Source: Sphingorhabdus rigui
Lineage (GTDB): Bacteria; Pseudomonadota; Alphaproteobacteria; Sphingomonadales; Sphingomonadaceae
Length of the DNA stretch: 64,000 nt
Assembly (NCBI RefSeq): GCF_014196595.1
Contig: NZ_JACIEA010000001.1
Coordinates: forward strand, 1,048,546-1,112,545
Direction: 5' to 3'
The notes below the pieces were generated by a model, which was not told the origin of the DNA, made no database searches, and was given only the letters and a program-made list of their open reading frames with translations. The translations under genes and the position numbers were made by a program. Below are positions 27,534 to 37,769 of the stretch, in pieces (the first letter of the stretch is position 1; each line of letters starts with the position of its first letter).

Positions 27534-28421
27534 ATGAACGACCAAGAGATGTTCGAAAAAGTAGCGACGGCAACGGGCTTTATTGCCGCGCTTGACCAAA
27601 GTGGCGGTTCTACGCCGAAGGCCCTGCGCGGCTATGGCATCGAAGAAGATGCGTATTCGACCGAAGAAGAAATGTTCGGCCTCATCCATGACATGCGTTC
27701 GCGTATCATCACATCGCCAAGCTTTTCTGGCGAAAAGGTCTTGGGTGCCATCTTGTTTGAGCGCACAATGGACGGCGATGCGGACGGCAAGCCAGTGCCA
27801 GATGCACTGCGCGATCGCGGCGTTGTGCCCTTTTTGAAGGTCGACAAGGGTCTTGAGGACGAAGCAGACGGCGTTCAAATGATGAAGCCAATGCCAGATT
27901 TGGATGCGCTACTCACGCGTGCCAAAGCAAAGGGCGTTTTTGGAACGAAAAAGCGTTCGGTCATTAACAAGGCGTCGCCATCGGGTATCGCCGCAATCGT
28001 GCAACAACAATTTGAAGTGGCGGAGCAAATCCTCGCCCACGGCATGATGCCGATCATTGAGCCTGAAATTAACATCAAAAGCGCCGACCGTGCGCAAAGC
28101 GATGTCATCCTGCGCGACGAAATACTGAAAGCGCTGGATACCGTTTCGGGCGACAATAAGGTGATGTTGAAACTGTCGATCCCTGCTGAGGCGGGCACTT
28201 TTGATGCGCTGGTAAGCCACCCACGGGTGCTGCGCGTCGTTGCATTGTCCGGCGGATTTGCACGTCCTGAGGCGTGCGCAGAGCTTGCCAAAAACAAAGG
28301 CATGATCGCCAGCTTCTCCCGCGCATTGTTGCAAGATTTGCGGCACCAAATGACACCGGCAGAATTTGATGCCGCATTGGGTGGTGCAATTGACGAAATT
28401 CACGCCGCGTCGGCGACATAA
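27534..28421 (+). CDS. Fructose-bisphosphate aldolase, class I
   Basis: Predicted 295 residues. This is the Schiff-base, metal-free aldolase type: the N-terminal AALDQSGGSTPKAL, FLKVDKGL, PIIEPEIN and VMLKLSIPAEAGTF segments are those of bacterial class I enzymes; it lacks the zinc ligands of class II. It interconverts fructose-1,6-bisphosphate and triose phosphates. It starts 50 bases past the pgk terminator, with a start preceded by AGGGAAGAG, so probably has its own promoter. Confidence 0.93.
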   Translation: MNDQEMFEKVATATGFIAALDQSGGSTPKALRGYGIEEDAYSTEEEMFGLIHDMRSRIITSPSFSGEKVLGAILFERTMDGDADGKPVPDALRDRGVVPFLKVDKGLEDEADGVQMMKPMPDLDALLTRAKAKGVFGTKKRSVINKASPSGIAAIVQQQFEVAEQILAHGMMPIIEPEINIKSADRAQSDVILRDEILKALDTVSGDNKVMLKLSIPAEAGTFDALVSHPRVLRVVALSGGFARPEACAELAKNKGMIASFSRALLQDLRHQMTPAEFDAALGGAIDEIHAASAT

Positions 28422-28432
28422 GTTTGGAGAGG

Positions 28433-28469
28433 GGCCGGCGGCAAATGCGCAAGATGTTTGCCGCCGGCC
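28433..28469. repeat. Long perfect hairpin after the aldolase gene
   Basis: Thirteen-base perfect inverted repeat GGCCGGCGGCAAA / TTTGCCGCCGGCC with an 11-base loop. No T-run follows on either strand, so it may protect the mRNA end or act as a weak or factor-assisted terminator. Confidence 0.7.
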
Positions 28470-28492
28470 TTAAGCCTCGCTAAGAGCGCGGC

Positions 28493-29116
28493 ATGAAAGA
28501 ATTTCCCTGCCAGTTATATCTGATCTCGCCCACCGATGTTGGCGGAGATTTCCCGCAAATCCTTGAATCCGCGCTATCTGCCGGGCCGGTTGCTGCTTTT
28601 CAGTTTCGCGTCAAGGATGTGGACCAACATGAAGCTGCGGCCTTAGCCGAACCATTGCAAGCCATATGCGCCGCGCATGATGTGGCGTTCATCGTCAATG
28701 ACAGCGTCGCGCTGGCCAAGCGGCTGAAGGCCGATGGCGTGCATTTGGGGCAGGGCGATGGCGACGTTCGTGAAGCCCGCGAGACGCTTGGTCCTGACGC
28801 GCAGATTGGCGTTACCTGCCACAACAGCCGGCATCTTGCGATGGAAGCGGCAGAGGCTGGCGCGGATTATGTCGCGTTTGGGGCATTTTTCCCGACGACC
28901 ACCAAAAAGGTTGATCATGTTGCGGAACTGGACACGGTTCAGAAATGGGCGTTGGTGACCGAAGTGCCATGCGTTGCGATCGGTGGCATCACCCCCGAAA
29001 ACGCAAAGCCTTTGGTGGATGCTGGCGCGGACTTCCTTGCCGTTAGCGGCGGTGTTTGGAACCATCCAAACGGCCCTGCCGAAGCGATAAAGGCATTTAA
29101 CGCTTTGCTTGCCTAA
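28493..29116 (+). CDS. thiE: Thiamine-phosphate synthase family protein
   Basis: Predicted 207 residues with a TIM-barrel ThiE/TenI fold: LYLISPTD at the start, FQFRVKD (the usual QxRxK), FIVNDSVALA, DGVHLGQGD, IGVTCHN, DYVAFGAFFPTTTK and AIGGITPENA. ThiE joins hydroxymethylpyrimidine diphosphate and thiazole phosphate. The usual IGxSxH loop is ITCHN-like here (VTCHN), so a thiazole tautomerase or other activity is not excluded. No other thi gene or TPP riboswitch is nearby. Confidence 0.85.
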   Translation: MKEFPCQLYLISPTDVGGDFPQILESALSAGPVAAFQFRVKDVDQHEAAALAEPLQAICAAHDVAFIVNDSVALAKRLKADGVHLGQGDGDVREARETLGPDAQIGVTCHNSRHLAMEAAEAGADYVAFGAFFPTTTKKVDHVAELDTVQKWALVTEVPCVAIGGITPENAKPLVDAGADFLAVSGGVWNHPNGPAEAIKAFNALLA

Positions 29117-29197
29117 TTGCGCTGTCGTCGTTAAAGGCCGCGTCCAACGGCACGTATTTGCGTGTCTGCTCTTTCCATCTGTTAAGCGAGTGCTCTC

Positions 29198-29761
29198 ATG
29201 AAAATCAACGCGGTTGAAATCAAGCCGGGTAATATTCTGGAATATGAAAACGGTCTGTGGCGCGTGGTGAAAACCGCGCATACCCAGCCGGGCAAGGGCG
29301 GCGCTTATATGCAGGTTGAACTGAAAAACCTGCGCGATGGTCGTAAGAACAATATCCGTTTCCGTTCGGCCGAAAGCGTCGAAAAGGTCCGTCTTGACCA
29401 GAAAGACTTCCAGTTTTTGTATGCCGAGGGCGACAATCTGGTGTTCATGGACAAAGAAACCTATGATCAGGTAACGCTGCCAACGGACCTGTTGGGTGAT
29501 GCTGCGGCATTCCTTCAGGACGGCATGGACGTTGTTATGGAAATGTATGACGACGAAGCATTGTCGGTTGCATTGCCAGACCAGATCGAAGCGACAATTG
29601 TCGAGGCCGACGCGGTTGTTAAAGGACAGACAGCGTCGTCAAGCTACAAGCCCGCGATCTTGGATAACGGCGTGCGCGTTATGGTGCCGCCATTTATCAG
29701 TGCGGGTACACGCATTGTCGTCGACGTTTACGAACGGGAATATGTCCGGAAGGCCGACTAA
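29198..29761 (+). CDS. efp: Translation elongation factor P
   Basis: Predicted 187 residues, three OB-like domains. EF-P rescues ribosomes stalled at proline runs. The tip loop of domain I is PGKGGA with Lys33, the place of beta-lysylation in enteric bacteria. No epmA/epmB modification genes are in this window. The stop overlaps the next start (TAATG). Confidence 0.97.
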   Translation: MKINAVEIKPGNILEYENGLWRVVKTAHTQPGKGGAYMQVELKNLRDGRKNNIRFRSAESVEKVRLDQKDFQFLYAEGDNLVFMDKETYDQVTLPTDLLGDAAAFLQDGMDVVMEMYDDEALSVALPDQIEATIVEADAVVKGQTASSSYKPAILDNGVRVMVPPFISAGTRIVVDVYEREYVRKAD

Positions 29762-30579
29762 TGCCAGCGCTTACCGGTCTGTTGACCATAATGGAAAAAG
29801 CTGCCCGTAAAGCGGGTGGCAAATTGCGCCGGGACTTTGGCGAAATCGAACATTTGCAGGTTTCGCAAAAGGGACCGGCAGACTTCGTGTCGAAGGCTGA
29901 TGAGCGCGCAGAAGATACGATCTTCTGTGAACTGGAAATCGCGCGTCCCGACTGGGGCTTCCTGATGGAAGAAGGCGGCGAAATCGCAGGGGCGGAGGGC
30001 AAACCGCGCTTCATCGTCGACCCGCTTGATGGCACCAGCAACTTTCTGCACGGCATTCCGCATTTTGCGATTTCGATCGCGGTGCAGGATCCAAAGCCCG
30101 ATGGTTCGGGCTGGGGCGATATATTCGCTGGCTTGGTCTATAATCCGATCACCGACGAAAGCTTTTGGGCAGAGCGCGGCAAGGGTGCCTGGCTTGGCAA
30201 CCGCCGCCTTCGTGTGTCGGCCCGTCGCCAGCTGAATGAAGCGCTGATCGCCACGGGCACGCCGTATAAGGGCCATGGCGACTTTGATGAATGGGGCAAG
30301 ATTTTTGCGGCCATCGGTCCATCGGTCGCCGGAATTCGGCGCTTTGGCGCGGCTAGCCTCGATCTCGCATGGCTTGCGGCAGGACGCTATGACGGCTTTT
30401 GGGAAAGCGGTTTGTCGCCTTGGGACACGGCTGCCGGATGCCTGCTGGTGCGTGAAGCGGGCGGCTTTGTGACCGACTATCGCGGACGTAGCCCGCATAT
30501 CGCGGACGCGCAGGTTTTGGCGGCAAATGACATCTTGCATAGTAAGCTGCACAAGCTGCTTGTCGGGGCGATAAAATAA
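29761..30579 (+). CDS. suhB: Inositol monophosphatase family protein
   Basis: Predicted 272 residues with the metal-binding signatures of the family: the metal-site Glu in LMEEGGE, DPLDGTSNFLHGIPHF and WDTAAGCLLVREAGG. It hydrolyses inositol-1-phosphate or related sugar phosphates; SuhB homologues also act in rRNA antitermination. Coupled by one base to efp. Confidence 0.92.
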   Translation: MPALTGLLTIMEKAARKAGGKLRRDFGEIEHLQVSQKGPADFVSKADERAEDTIFCELEIARPDWGFLMEEGGEIAGAEGKPRFIVDPLDGTSNFLHGIPHFAISIAVQDPKPDGSGWGDIFAGLVYNPITDESFWAERGKGAWLGNRRLRVSARRQLNEALIATGTPYKGHGDFDEWGKIFAAIGPSVAGIRRFGAASLDLAWLAAGRYDGFWESGLSPWDTAAGCLLVREAGGFVTDYRGRSPHIADAQVLAANDILHSKLHKLLVGAIK

Positions 30580-30680
30580 AGCACTAAATTGGCTGAAAAA
30601 ATGCCGAGTCTTGGCCTTGCGGGGCGAGATTCTTATGCCTAAAAGCGCCGCAACTTACGGGGTCCGGAAGCGAGTCTGAT

Positions 30681-31055
30681 ATGACTGATTTGTCGCAATA
30701 TTTGCCCATTCTGCTTTTTCTGGTGGTCGCGCTCGCGCTGTCGTCAGCCTTTGTGTTTTTGCCGATGGGCGTATCGCGCCTGACGGGCACATATAAACCG
30801 ACTGAGGCAAAGCTCGCTGAATATGAATGTGGCTTCCCCGCATTTGAAGATTCGCGCAGCCAGTTTGATGTCCGTTTCTACCTCGTCGCGATTCTGTTCA
30901 TTATTTTCGACCTTGAAGCCGCATTTTTGTTTCCTTGGGCCGTTAGCTTGGGCGAAACAGGCTGGATTGGTTGGGGCACAATGATGCTGTTCCTGTTCGA
31001 ACTGGTCATCGGCTTCATTTACGCATGGAAAGTGGGAGCACTCGAATGGGAGTAA
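30681..31055 (+). CDS. nuoA: NADH-quinone oxidoreductase subunit A
   Basis: Predicted 124 residues, three membrane helices, with the conserved loop [19 protein letters not shown] and [11 protein letters not shown]. First gene of the complex I operon; 101 bases of upstream sequence probably hold the promoter, though I see no clear boxes. Its end overlaps nuoB by ten bases. Confidence 0.96.
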   Translation: MTDLSQYLPILLFLVVALALSSAFVFLPMGVSRLTGTYKPTEAKLAEYECGFPAFEDSRSQFDVRFYLVAILFIIFDLEAAFLFPWAVSLGETGWIGWGTMMLFLFELVIGFIYAWKVGALEWE

Positions 31056-31582
31056 TCACACCTGCACTGACGGACGCGCAAGCGCCCGATGCAGCGTTCT
31101 TCAAGGATATTGAGAGCGAAGTGAACGACAAGGGATTTGTCGTTTCGTCGACCGAAGACCTGTTCAATTGGGCGCGCACCGGTTCTTTGTGGCCCATGAC
31201 TTTTGGCCTGGCCTGCTGTGCGGTCGAGATGATCCACGGCTATATGCCGCGTTATGACTTTGAACGGTTCGGTATCGCACCGCGCGCGTCACCGCGGCAA
31301 TCGGACGTGATGATTGTGGCCGGTACCTTGTGCAACAAAATGGCTCCGGCCTTGCGCAAGGTGTACGACCAGATGTCGGAACCGAAATATGTCATTTCCA
31401 TGGGCAGCTGTGCCAATGGTGGTGGCTATTATCATTATAGCTATAGCGTTGTGCGTGGGTGCGATCGTGTTGTCCCTGTGGACATTTATGTACCAGGATG
31501 CCCGCCAACAGCGGAGGCATTGTTGTACGGCATTATGCAGCTTCAGCGCAAAATCAGACGGGTAGGGACAATCGAACGGTGA
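31046..31582 (+). CDS. nuoB: NADH-quinone oxidoreductase subunit B
   Basis: Predicted 178 residues; ligates iron-sulfur cluster N2, which hands electrons to quinone. Ligands lie in [19 protein letters not shown] and [12 protein letters not shown] chose the ATG at 31046, just before the nuoA stop, because it gives the usual short N-terminus; the frame is open 75 bases further. Confidence 0.96.
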   Translation: MGVITPALTDAQAPDAAFFKDIESEVNDKGFVVSSTEDLFNWARTGSLWPMTFGLACCAVEMIHGYMPRYDFERFGIAPRASPRQSDVMIVAGTLCNKMAPALRKVYDQMSEPKYVISMGSCANGGGYYHYSYSVVRGCDRVVPVDIYVPGCPPTAEALLYGIMQLQRKIRRVGTIER

Positions 31583-32286
31583 GCCATTCCGCGCCCCTTA
31601 TTCACACGCCCGACGGCACGATTGCAGCCATCACCAAAGCGCTTGGTGCCAATTTGGTATCCATTGAGGAAGCCAATGGCGAAGTCGCCGTGCATATTCA
31701 CCGGGATTCGCTCGTTGAATGCATGATCAAGCTGCGCGACGAATGCGCGTATCAGCAGCTGATGGAGATGGCCGGCGTTGACTGGCCTGATCGTGATCCA
31801 CGGTTTGAAGTTGTCTATTGCTTGCTCAGCCTGACCAAGAACCACCGTATTCGCGTGCATTTGGCCACCAATGAAGATCATCCCGTTCCTTCGGTCACCG
31901 GCATTTGGCCTGTTGCTGGATGGTTGGAGCGCGAAGTGTTTGACATGTATGGCGTGCTGTTTTCGGGCAATTCCGATCTGCGCCGCATTTTGACCGATTA
32001 CGGTTTTTCGGGCCATCCGCAGCGTAAGGACTTCCCGCTGTCCGGCTATGTTGAGCTGCGTTATTCCGAAGAAGAAAAACGCGTGAAATATGAGCCGGTC
32101 CAACTGGCGCAAGATTTCCGCAACTTCGACTTCCTATCCCCATGGGAAGGTGCAAATTATGTTCTGCCCGGTGACGAAAAAACCGGCGAAGCCCCAGCTG
32201 CGCCAGCGGGCGTAGACAAAAGTGCGAACAAGGAAGCGGTTAAGCGGACAGCGCGCAAGCCAAAGGCGACGGGAGACAAAGCATGA
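31579..32286 (+). CDS. nuoC: NADH-quinone oxidoreductase subunit C
   Basis: Predicted 235 residues, peripheral arm. The signature [20 protein letters not shown] and [15 protein letters not shown] is complete. The GTG at 31579 overlaps the nuoB stop (GTGA) and is the likely start. The last 40 residues are an Ala/Lys-rich tail (ending PKATGDKA) that is longer than usual and not part of the fold. Confidence 0.93.
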   Translation: MSHSAPLIHTPDGTIAAITKALGANLVSIEEANGEVAVHIHRDSLVECMIKLRDECAYQQLMEMAGVDWPDRDPRFEVVYCLLSLTKNHRIRVHLATNEDHPVPSVTGIWPVAGWLEREVFDMYGVLFSGNSDLRRILTDYGFSGHPQRKDFPLSGYVELRYSEEEKRVKYEPVQLAQDFRNFDFLSPWEGANYVLPGDEKTGEAPAAPAGVDKSANKEAVKRTARKPKATGDKA

Positions 32287-33494
32287 GCATGCAGCAGGAT
32301 CTCGCCCCGACAACTGGCGATGAAGTCATCCAGAATTATACGATTAACTTTGGTCCGCAGCACCCTGCCGCGCACGGCGTTCTGCGTCTGGTCATGGAAC
32401 TCGATGGTGAAATCGTCGAGCGCCTAGACCCGCATATCGGCCTGTTGCACCGCGGTACGGAAAAGCTGATTGAGTATAAAACCTATCTGCAGGCTTTGCC
32501 CTATTTTGATCGGTTGGATTATGCGTCGCCTATGGCGATGGAGCACAGCTATGTTCTGGCTGTCGAAAAACTGCTCGACCTCGAAGTGCCCATCCGCGCA
32601 CAATATTTGCGCGTATTGTTTGCCGAATTGACGCGTATCAAAAACCATACGCTAAACATTGCGCACCACATTATCGATGTTGGTGCGATGACGCCGCCTT
32701 TGTGGCTTTACGAAATCCGTGAAGACTGCATGGCGTTTTATGAACGCGCGAGCGGCGCGCGTATGCATGCGGCGTGGTTCCGCCCCGGTGGTGTGCATCA
32801 GGATGTGCCATTAAAGCTTTTGACCGATATCGCCGAATGGCTTGATGACCGTATGCCGCGTCTGTTTGAAGACGCGATGTCATTGGTGGTCGACAACCGT
32901 ATTTTTAAACAGCGTAACGTGGATATCGCGATCGTCTCGAAAGAAGACGCGATCAAATGGGGCTTTTCGGGTCCAATGATCCGTGGCGCGGGCATTCCAT
33001 GGGATATCCGCAAGAGCCAGCCATATGACGTATATGCCAAAATGGATTTTGACATTCCTGTCGGCACGCGTGGCGATTGCTATGACCGGTTCATGGTCCG
33101 CGTTGAAGAAGTGCGTCAGTCCGTCCGCATTATGAAGCAATGTCTTCAGCAGATGCCTGAAGGCCCTGTCTGCAGCGACGACCGCAAGGTTTCGCCGCCC
33201 AAGCGCGCGGAAATGAAGCAGTCGATGGAAGCGTTGATCCATCACTTCAAACTCTACACCGAAGGCTTCAAGGTTCCTGCCGGCAGCGTCTATGTCGCGA
33301 CCGAGAGCCCCAAGGGCGAATTCGGCGTGTATTTGGTCTCCGACGGCACCAACAAGCCGTATCGTTGCAAAATCCGCCCGACGGCATTCTCGCATTTGCA
33401 GGCAATGGATTTCATGAGCCGTGGGCATATGCTTGCGGATACCACGGCGATCTTGGGTGCACTCGACATCGTGTTTGGGGAGTGTGACCGGTAA
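32283..33494 (+). CDS. nuoD: NADH-quinone oxidoreductase subunit D
   Basis: Predicted 403 residues; quinone-site subunit related to hydrogenase large subunits. The family N-terminus [28 protein letters not shown] and [15 protein letters not shown] are present. Overlaps nuoC by four bases and the next small gene by one. Confidence 0.97.
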   Translation: MSMQQDLAPTTGDEVIQNYTINFGPQHPAAHGVLRLVMELDGEIVERLDPHIGLLHRGTEKLIEYKTYLQALPYFDRLDYASPMAMEHSYVLAVEKLLDLEVPIRAQYLRVLFAELTRIKNHTLNIAHHIIDVGAMTPPLWLYEIREDCMAFYERASGARMHAAWFRPGGVHQDVPLKLLTDIAEWLDDRMPRLFEDAMSLVVDNRIFKQRNVDIAIVSKEDAIKWGFSGPMIRGAGIPWDIRKSQPYDVYAKMDFDIPVGTRGDCYDRFMVRVEEVRQSVRIMKQCLQQMPEGPVCSDDRKVSPPKRAEMKQSMEALIHHFKLYTEGFKVPAGSVYVATESPKGEFGVYLVSDGTNKPYRCKIRPTAFSHLQAMDFMSRGHMLADTTAILGALDIVFGECDR

Positions 33495-33673
33495 TGACGC
33501 GGGAAGTGCTTTTTCTAGCGAGCGCTGCATTGGGTTCCATCGCGATGGTCGCGGCGTATCTGTGGCTGTTCCATGGCGAAGTTTCGATCAAGGAAGTTGG
33601 TTCGACCGCTGCTGCCATGATGTTTGGCGCATATTTGGGACGTATTTGGGGACGGAACGAAGCACATGGCTGA
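33494..33673 (+). CDS. Small membrane protein between nuoD and nuoE
   Basis: Predicted 59 residues ([14 protein letters not shown] at the start, GRIWGRNEAHG at the end). The ATG overlaps the nuoD stop (TAATG), and the stop falls eight bases inside nuoE, so the frame is tightly embedded in the operon. Two hydrophobic segments (about 5-26 and 39-53). Not a known complex I core subunit; possibly an accessory or assembly factor. Coding status rests on the overlaps and composition. Confidence 0.65.
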   Translation: MTREVLFLASAALGSIAMVAAYLWLFHGEVSIKEVGSTAAAMMFGAYLGRIWGRNEAHG

Positions 33674-34334
33674 TGCAGCACACACTCCAAACGAAGCGGA
33701 TGCACGCGCACAATTTGGCGCCTTTGCGTTTTCGGCTGAAAACAAGAAGACCGCCGACATGTACATCGGACGCTACCCTGCCGGACGTCAGCAATCTGCG
33801 GTGATGGCGCTGCTTGATCTGGCGCAACGTCAGGTGGGCGAAGAAACACAGACGCAAGGCTGGCTGCCGGTTCCCGTGATCGAATATGTCGCAAGCTATC
33901 TCGGCATGCCATATATGCGCGCATATGAAGTCGCGACCTTCTACACCATGTACAATCTCGCGCCCGTCGGCCGTTTCCATGTGCAAGTATGCGGCACCAC
34001 GCCGTGCATGTTGCGTGGCTCGGACGATATCATGGCGGCATGCAAGAACCGGGGCCTCGTTAAAGGCGCAACAACGCCCGACGGCATGTTCACGCTGAAC
34101 GAAGTTGAATGCATGGGCAATTGCGCCTCTGCACCGATGGTTCAGATCAACGACGATAATTACGAAGACCTCGATTACGACAGCATGACCGCCATTTTGC
34201 AGGACTTGTCGGATGGCAAGCAGCCAAAGGTCGGCACACAGTTGCCCGGACGCCACACGGTTGAACCTTATGGCGGTGCTACGACATTGCAGGCGATGGT
34301 TGATAAGAACCATGATTATCGGGGGGAATATTGA
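33666..34334 (+). CDS. nuoE: NADH-quinone oxidoreductase subunit E
   Basis: Predicted 222 residues; holds 2Fe-2S cluster N1a. Cysteine ligands lie in CGTTPCMLRG and ECMGNCASAPM. I start at the ATG at 33666 (MADAAHTPNE), which overlaps the upstream small gene; the frame runs 42 bases further. The C-terminal part beyond the thioredoxin-like fold is somewhat extended. Confidence 0.95.
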   Translation: MADAAHTPNEADARAQFGAFAFSAENKKTADMYIGRYPAGRQQSAVMALLDLAQRQVGEETQTQGWLPVPVIEYVASYLGMPYMRAYEVATFYTMYNLAPVGRFHVQVCGTTPCMLRGSDDIMAACKNRGLVKGATTPDGMFTLNEVECMGNCASAPMVQINDDNYEDLDYDSMTAILQDLSDGKQPKVGTQLPGRHTVEPYGGATTLQAMVDKNHDYRGEY

Positions 34335-34471
34335 TGGAATTTCTCCCACTAATCGGCGTTCTTGTGGCTGCGTTCGTGGCGTGGAAACTGCTCAAGGGCA
34401 TGTTTAAACTTGCCGTCATTGCGCTATTGATTGCCGGCGGCGCATGGTTTCTTCTTGGAGGTTTGGGCTGA
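34334..34471 (+). CDS. Very small membrane protein between nuoE and nuoF
   Basis: Predicted 45 residues with two hydrophobic stretches split by KLLKGMFK. The ATG overlaps the nuoE stop (TGATG) and its stop overlaps the nuoF start (TGATG). Such exact coupling on both sides is hard to explain for a random frame. No family recognised. Confidence 0.65.
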   Translation: MEFLPLIGVLVAAFVAWKLLKGMFKLAVIALLIAGGAWFLLGGLG

Positions 34472-35766
34472 TGCTCGCTGACAAAGACCGCATTTTTACC
34501 AACCTTTACGGCTATCAAGATTTCGGCTTGAAAGCTGCGCAGGCGCGTGGCGATTGGGACAAAACTGCCAATTTGATGAAGGCCGGACAAGACGCCATTA
34601 TCGAAGAAGTGAAGGCATCCGGGCTTCGTGGCCGGGGTGGCGCTGGCTTCCCGACCGGTATGAAGTGGAGCTTTATGCCCAAGGCACCGACGCCCGAACG
34701 TCCAAACTTCCTTGTCATCAATGCCGACGAGTCTGAACCCGGTTCGTGCAAAGATCGCGAAATCATCCGCCATGATCCACACAAGCTGATCGAAGGCGCG
34801 TTGATCGCCGGTTTTGCGATGCGCGCGCGTGCGGCCTACATCTACATTCGCGGCGAATATATTTTCGAAGCCAAGGTCCTCGAAAAGGCTGTTGCCGAGG
34901 CATATGCAGCCGGTCTGTTGGGCAAAAATGCCGCCAAGTCGGGCTATGACTTTGACGTGTTCGTCCATCGCGGCGCAGGCGCCTATATCTGCGGCGAAGA
35001 AACCGCGATGATCGAAAGCCTTGAAGGCAAAAAGGGGCAACCCCGCCTGAAACCGCCATTTCCTGCAGGCGCGGGCCTTTATGGCTGCCCAACGACGGTG
35101 AACAATGTTGAGAGCATTGCTGTCGTCCCAACCATCCTGCGTCGCGGCGCGGCATGGTTCAAAAGCTTTGGCCGCGAGAATAACCATGGCACGAAGCTGT
35201 TCCAGATTTCGGGCCATGTCGAAAAGCCATGCGTCGTCGAAGAAGAAATGGGCATTCCATTCCGCGAGCTGATCGAAAAGCATTGCGGTGGTATTCGCGG
35301 TGGTTGGGATAATCTGCTCGCCGTCATTCCGGGGGGCTCGTCGGTACCATTGGTGCCTGCCGCCATGATGATGGACGTGCCCATGGATTTTGACGGCTGT
35401 AAAGCCGTCGGTTCCGGCCTTGGTACCGCAGCGGTCATCGTTATGGACAAGTCGACAGACATCGTGCGCGCAATTTCGCGGCTTTCTTATTTCTATAAGC
35501 ATGAAAGCTGCGGCCAATGTACGCCATGCCGCGAAGGCACTGGCTGGATGTGGCGCGTCATGGAAAAAATGCGCACGGGCAACGCCGAGATTGGCGACAT
35601 TGATACCCTGTACGATGTCACGAAGCAGGTCGAAGGCCACACAATTTGTGCGCTTGGCGATGCCGCTGCGTGGCCAATTCAAGGCCTCATTAAGCATTTC
35701 CGTCCAGAGATGGAACGCCGCATTCACGAAGCCAAGGGCGACGATATGTTGGAGGCAGCAGAATAA
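34471..35766 (+). CDS. nuoF: NADH-quinone oxidoreductase subunit F
   Basis: Predicted 431 residues; NADH- and FMN-binding subunit with cluster N3. The FMN/NADH loop is [13 protein letters not shown], the cluster motif is [12 protein letters not shown] plus a later Cys in [13 protein letters not shown]. Start chosen at the ATG overlapping the preceding stop. Confidence 0.97.
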   Translation: MLADKDRIFTNLYGYQDFGLKAAQARGDWDKTANLMKAGQDAIIEEVKASGLRGRGGAGFPTGMKWSFMPKAPTPERPNFLVINADESEPGSCKDREIIRHDPHKLIEGALIAGFAMRARAAYIYIRGEYIFEAKVLEKAVAEAYAAGLLGKNAAKSGYDFDVFVHRGAGAYICGEETAMIESLEGKKGQPRLKPPFPAGAGLYGCPTTVNNVESIAVVPTILRRGAAWFKSFGRENNHGTKLFQISGHVEKPCVVEEEMGIPFRELIEKHCGGIRGGWDNLLAVIPGGSSVPLVPAAMMMDVPMDFDGCKAVGSGLGTAAVIVMDKSTDIVRAISRLSYFYKHESCGQCTPCREGTGWMWRVMEKMRTGNAEIGDIDTLYDVTKQVEGHTICALGDAAAWPIQGLIKHFRPEMERRIHEAKGDDMLEAAE

Positions 35767-35768
35767 TA

Positions 35769-37769
35769 ATGCCTAAAGTCACCGTAGACGGTTTAGAACT
35801 CGAAGTTCCTGCAGGCGCAACTGTGCTTCAGGCGTGTGAGATGGCGGGGAAGGAAATTCCGCGCTTTTGCTATCATGAACGGCTGTCCATTGCGGGCAAC
35901 TGCCGCATGTGCTTGGTCGAGGTTGCCCCTGGGCCACCAAAGCCTCAGGCAAGCTGTGCGCTGCCCGTCACCGAAGGGCAGATCATCAAAACCGACAGCC
36001 CGATGGTCAAAAAGGCACGCGAAGGTGTGATGGAGTTTCTGCTCATCAATCACCCGTTGGATTGCCCGATTTGCGACCAAGGTGGTGAATGCGATTTGCA
36101 GGACCAGAGCGTGGCCTATGGGCGCGGTGCATCGCGCTTCGAAGAAAACAAGCGTGCGGTTACCGAAAAATATATGGGCCCAATCGTCAAAACGGCGATG
36201 ACACGTTGCATTCAATGCACACGTTGCGTTCGGTTCACGGAAGAAGTCGCGGGCATTGAAGAAGTCGGCGCGATTGGCCGCGGCGAGAATATGCAGATCA
36301 CGACCTATCTGGAGCACGCCATGCAGAGCGAGCTTTCGGGCAATGTCGTGGACCTGTGCCCGGTCGGTGCGCTGACGTCGAAGCCTTATGCTTTCGAGGC
36401 ACGCCCATGGGAATTGAAAAAGACGCCAAGCATCGACGTAATGGACGCGGTCGGCACCAACATCCGCCTCGATAGCCGGGGCAGGGCCGTATTGCGCGCG
36501 CTTCCGCGCATCAATGATGATGTGAACGAAGAATGGGCGTCGGATAAGACACGCCATGCCGTAGATGGCCTCACGCATCGCCGTTTGGACAAGCCGTATA
36601 TCCGCAAGGATGGCAAGCTTGTTGCAGCGAGCTGGGCCGAGGCATTTGACGCAATCAAGGCCAATTGGTCCGGCGATGCTGCGGTAATCGCAGGCGATCA
36701 GGTCGATTGCGAAACAATGTTTGCCGCGCGTGCGCTTGCAGGCGCGTCGATGCTTGAGGGCCGTCAAACGGGGCTTGCATATGATACGTCGAGCCTAAGC
36801 GCGGTAAACTTCAACACCACCATCGCGGGCATCGAAAATGCGGACGTGATCTTGTTGGTTGGCAGCGACCTGCGCCGCGAAGCACCTTTGGTGAACACGC
36901 GTATTCAAAAAGCCATTCGCAAGCGCAGTGCGAAGGTGTTTGCCATCGGGCCAGTAACGGATTTGACCTATAAGGTTGAATGGCTCGGCGACGACTTGAG
37001 CGCACTGGCGAAAGCGCCAAAGGCCCTTGCCGATGCATTGAAGGCCGCAGAGCGCCCAGCGATCATCGTCGGCGGCGGCGCGCTACGTTATGAGGGCGTC
37101 CATGGCGCGGCATTGGCGTTTGCGTCGAAATATAAACTCGTCCGTGATGGCTGGAATGGCTTTAACGTGCTGCACTTTGCGGCAGCGCGTATGGGCGGAC
37201 TGATGCTTGGATTTGCGCATGATGGCGGTATCAAGGCGTTGGCGGCCAAGTCGCCCAAGCTGGCGTTCTTCCTCGCGGCGGATGAAGCCGATTACAGCCT
37301 GTTTGCGGGCAGCTTCAAAGTTTATGTCGGCCATCATGGCGACAATGGCGCGCATCATGCCGACGTCATTTTGCCAGGTGCAGCGTATAGCGAAAAATCG
37401 GGCACGTACGTCAACCTCGAAGGCCGCGTGCAGCGCGGGGAACGCGCCGTGTTCCCACCCGGTGATGCGCGTGAAGATTGGGCGATATTCCGTGCCTTGT
37501 CTGATGTACTTGGTCAGCGCCTACCGTTTGACAGCCTTGAGGCATTGCGTGCCGAAATGGCAAAAGCTGTCCCAGCATTGGGCGTCGAAGGCCTTGCCGA
37601 TTATGGCTGGTCTGAACCGACATTGCCGTCAGCCGTAAATGGCAAGATCGCCGATTATCCGATTAAGGATTTCTACCTGACCAATGCAATTTGCCGCGCG
37701 TCGGAAACGATGCAGCGGTGCTCGGCGGAACTGGTGCACGGCACGCAATATCTGGAGGCAGCGGAATGA
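35769..37769 (+). CDS. nuoG: NADH-quinone oxidoreductase subunit G
   Basis: Predicted 666 residues. The N-terminal 2Fe-2S domain (RFCYHERLSIAGNCRMC) and 4Fe-4S ligands (HPLDCPICDQGGECDLQD, CIQCTRCVRFTEEVAG) carry electrons along the peripheral arm; the C-terminal molybdopterin-oxidoreductase-like domain is present without a cofactor role. Overlaps nuoH by four bases. Confidence 0.97.
   Translation: MPKVTVDGLELEVPAGATVLQACEMAGKEIPRFCYHERLSIAGNCRMCLVEVAPGPPKPQASCALPVTEGQIIKTDSPMVKKAREGVMEFLLINHPLDCPICDQGGECDLQDQSVAYGRGASRFEENKRAVTEKYMGPIVKTAMTRCIQCTRCVRFTEEVAGIEEVGAIGRGENMQITTYLEHAMQSELSGNVVDLCPVGALTSKPYAFEARPWELKKTPSIDVMDAVGTNIRLDSRGRAVLRALPRINDDVNEEWASDKTRHAVDGLTHRRLDKPYIRKDGKLVAASWAEAFDAIKANWSGDAAVIAGDQVDCETMFAARALAGASMLEGRQTGLAYDTSSLSAVNFNTTIAGIENADVILLVGSDLRREAPLVNTRIQKAIRKRSAKVFAIGPVTDLTYKVEWLGDDLSALAKAPKALADALKAAERPAIIVGGGALRYEGVHGAALAFASKYKLVRDGWNGFNVLHFAAARMGGLMLGFAHDGGIKALAAKSPKLAFFLAADEADYSLFAGSFKVYVGHHGDNGAHHADVILPGAAYSEKSGTYVNLEGRVQRGERAVFPPGDAREDWAIFRALSDVLGQRLPFDSLEALRAEMAKAVPALGVEGLADYGWSEPTLPSAVNGKIADYPIKDFYLTNAICRASETMQRCSAELVHGTQYLEAAE

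Noticed and set aside
28422-28492. Possible TPP riboswitch before the thiE-like gene
   Set aside because: The gap is only 71 bases and is filled by a simple hairpin; no CUGAGA or other thi-box core is present.
34279-35727. 482-codon open frame on the minus strand opposite nuoF
   Set aside because: It mirrors nuoF codon by codon, its product resembles no protein, and nuoF on the other strand is certain. Other long antisense frames in the nuo region (for example 35793-36767) are the same artefact.
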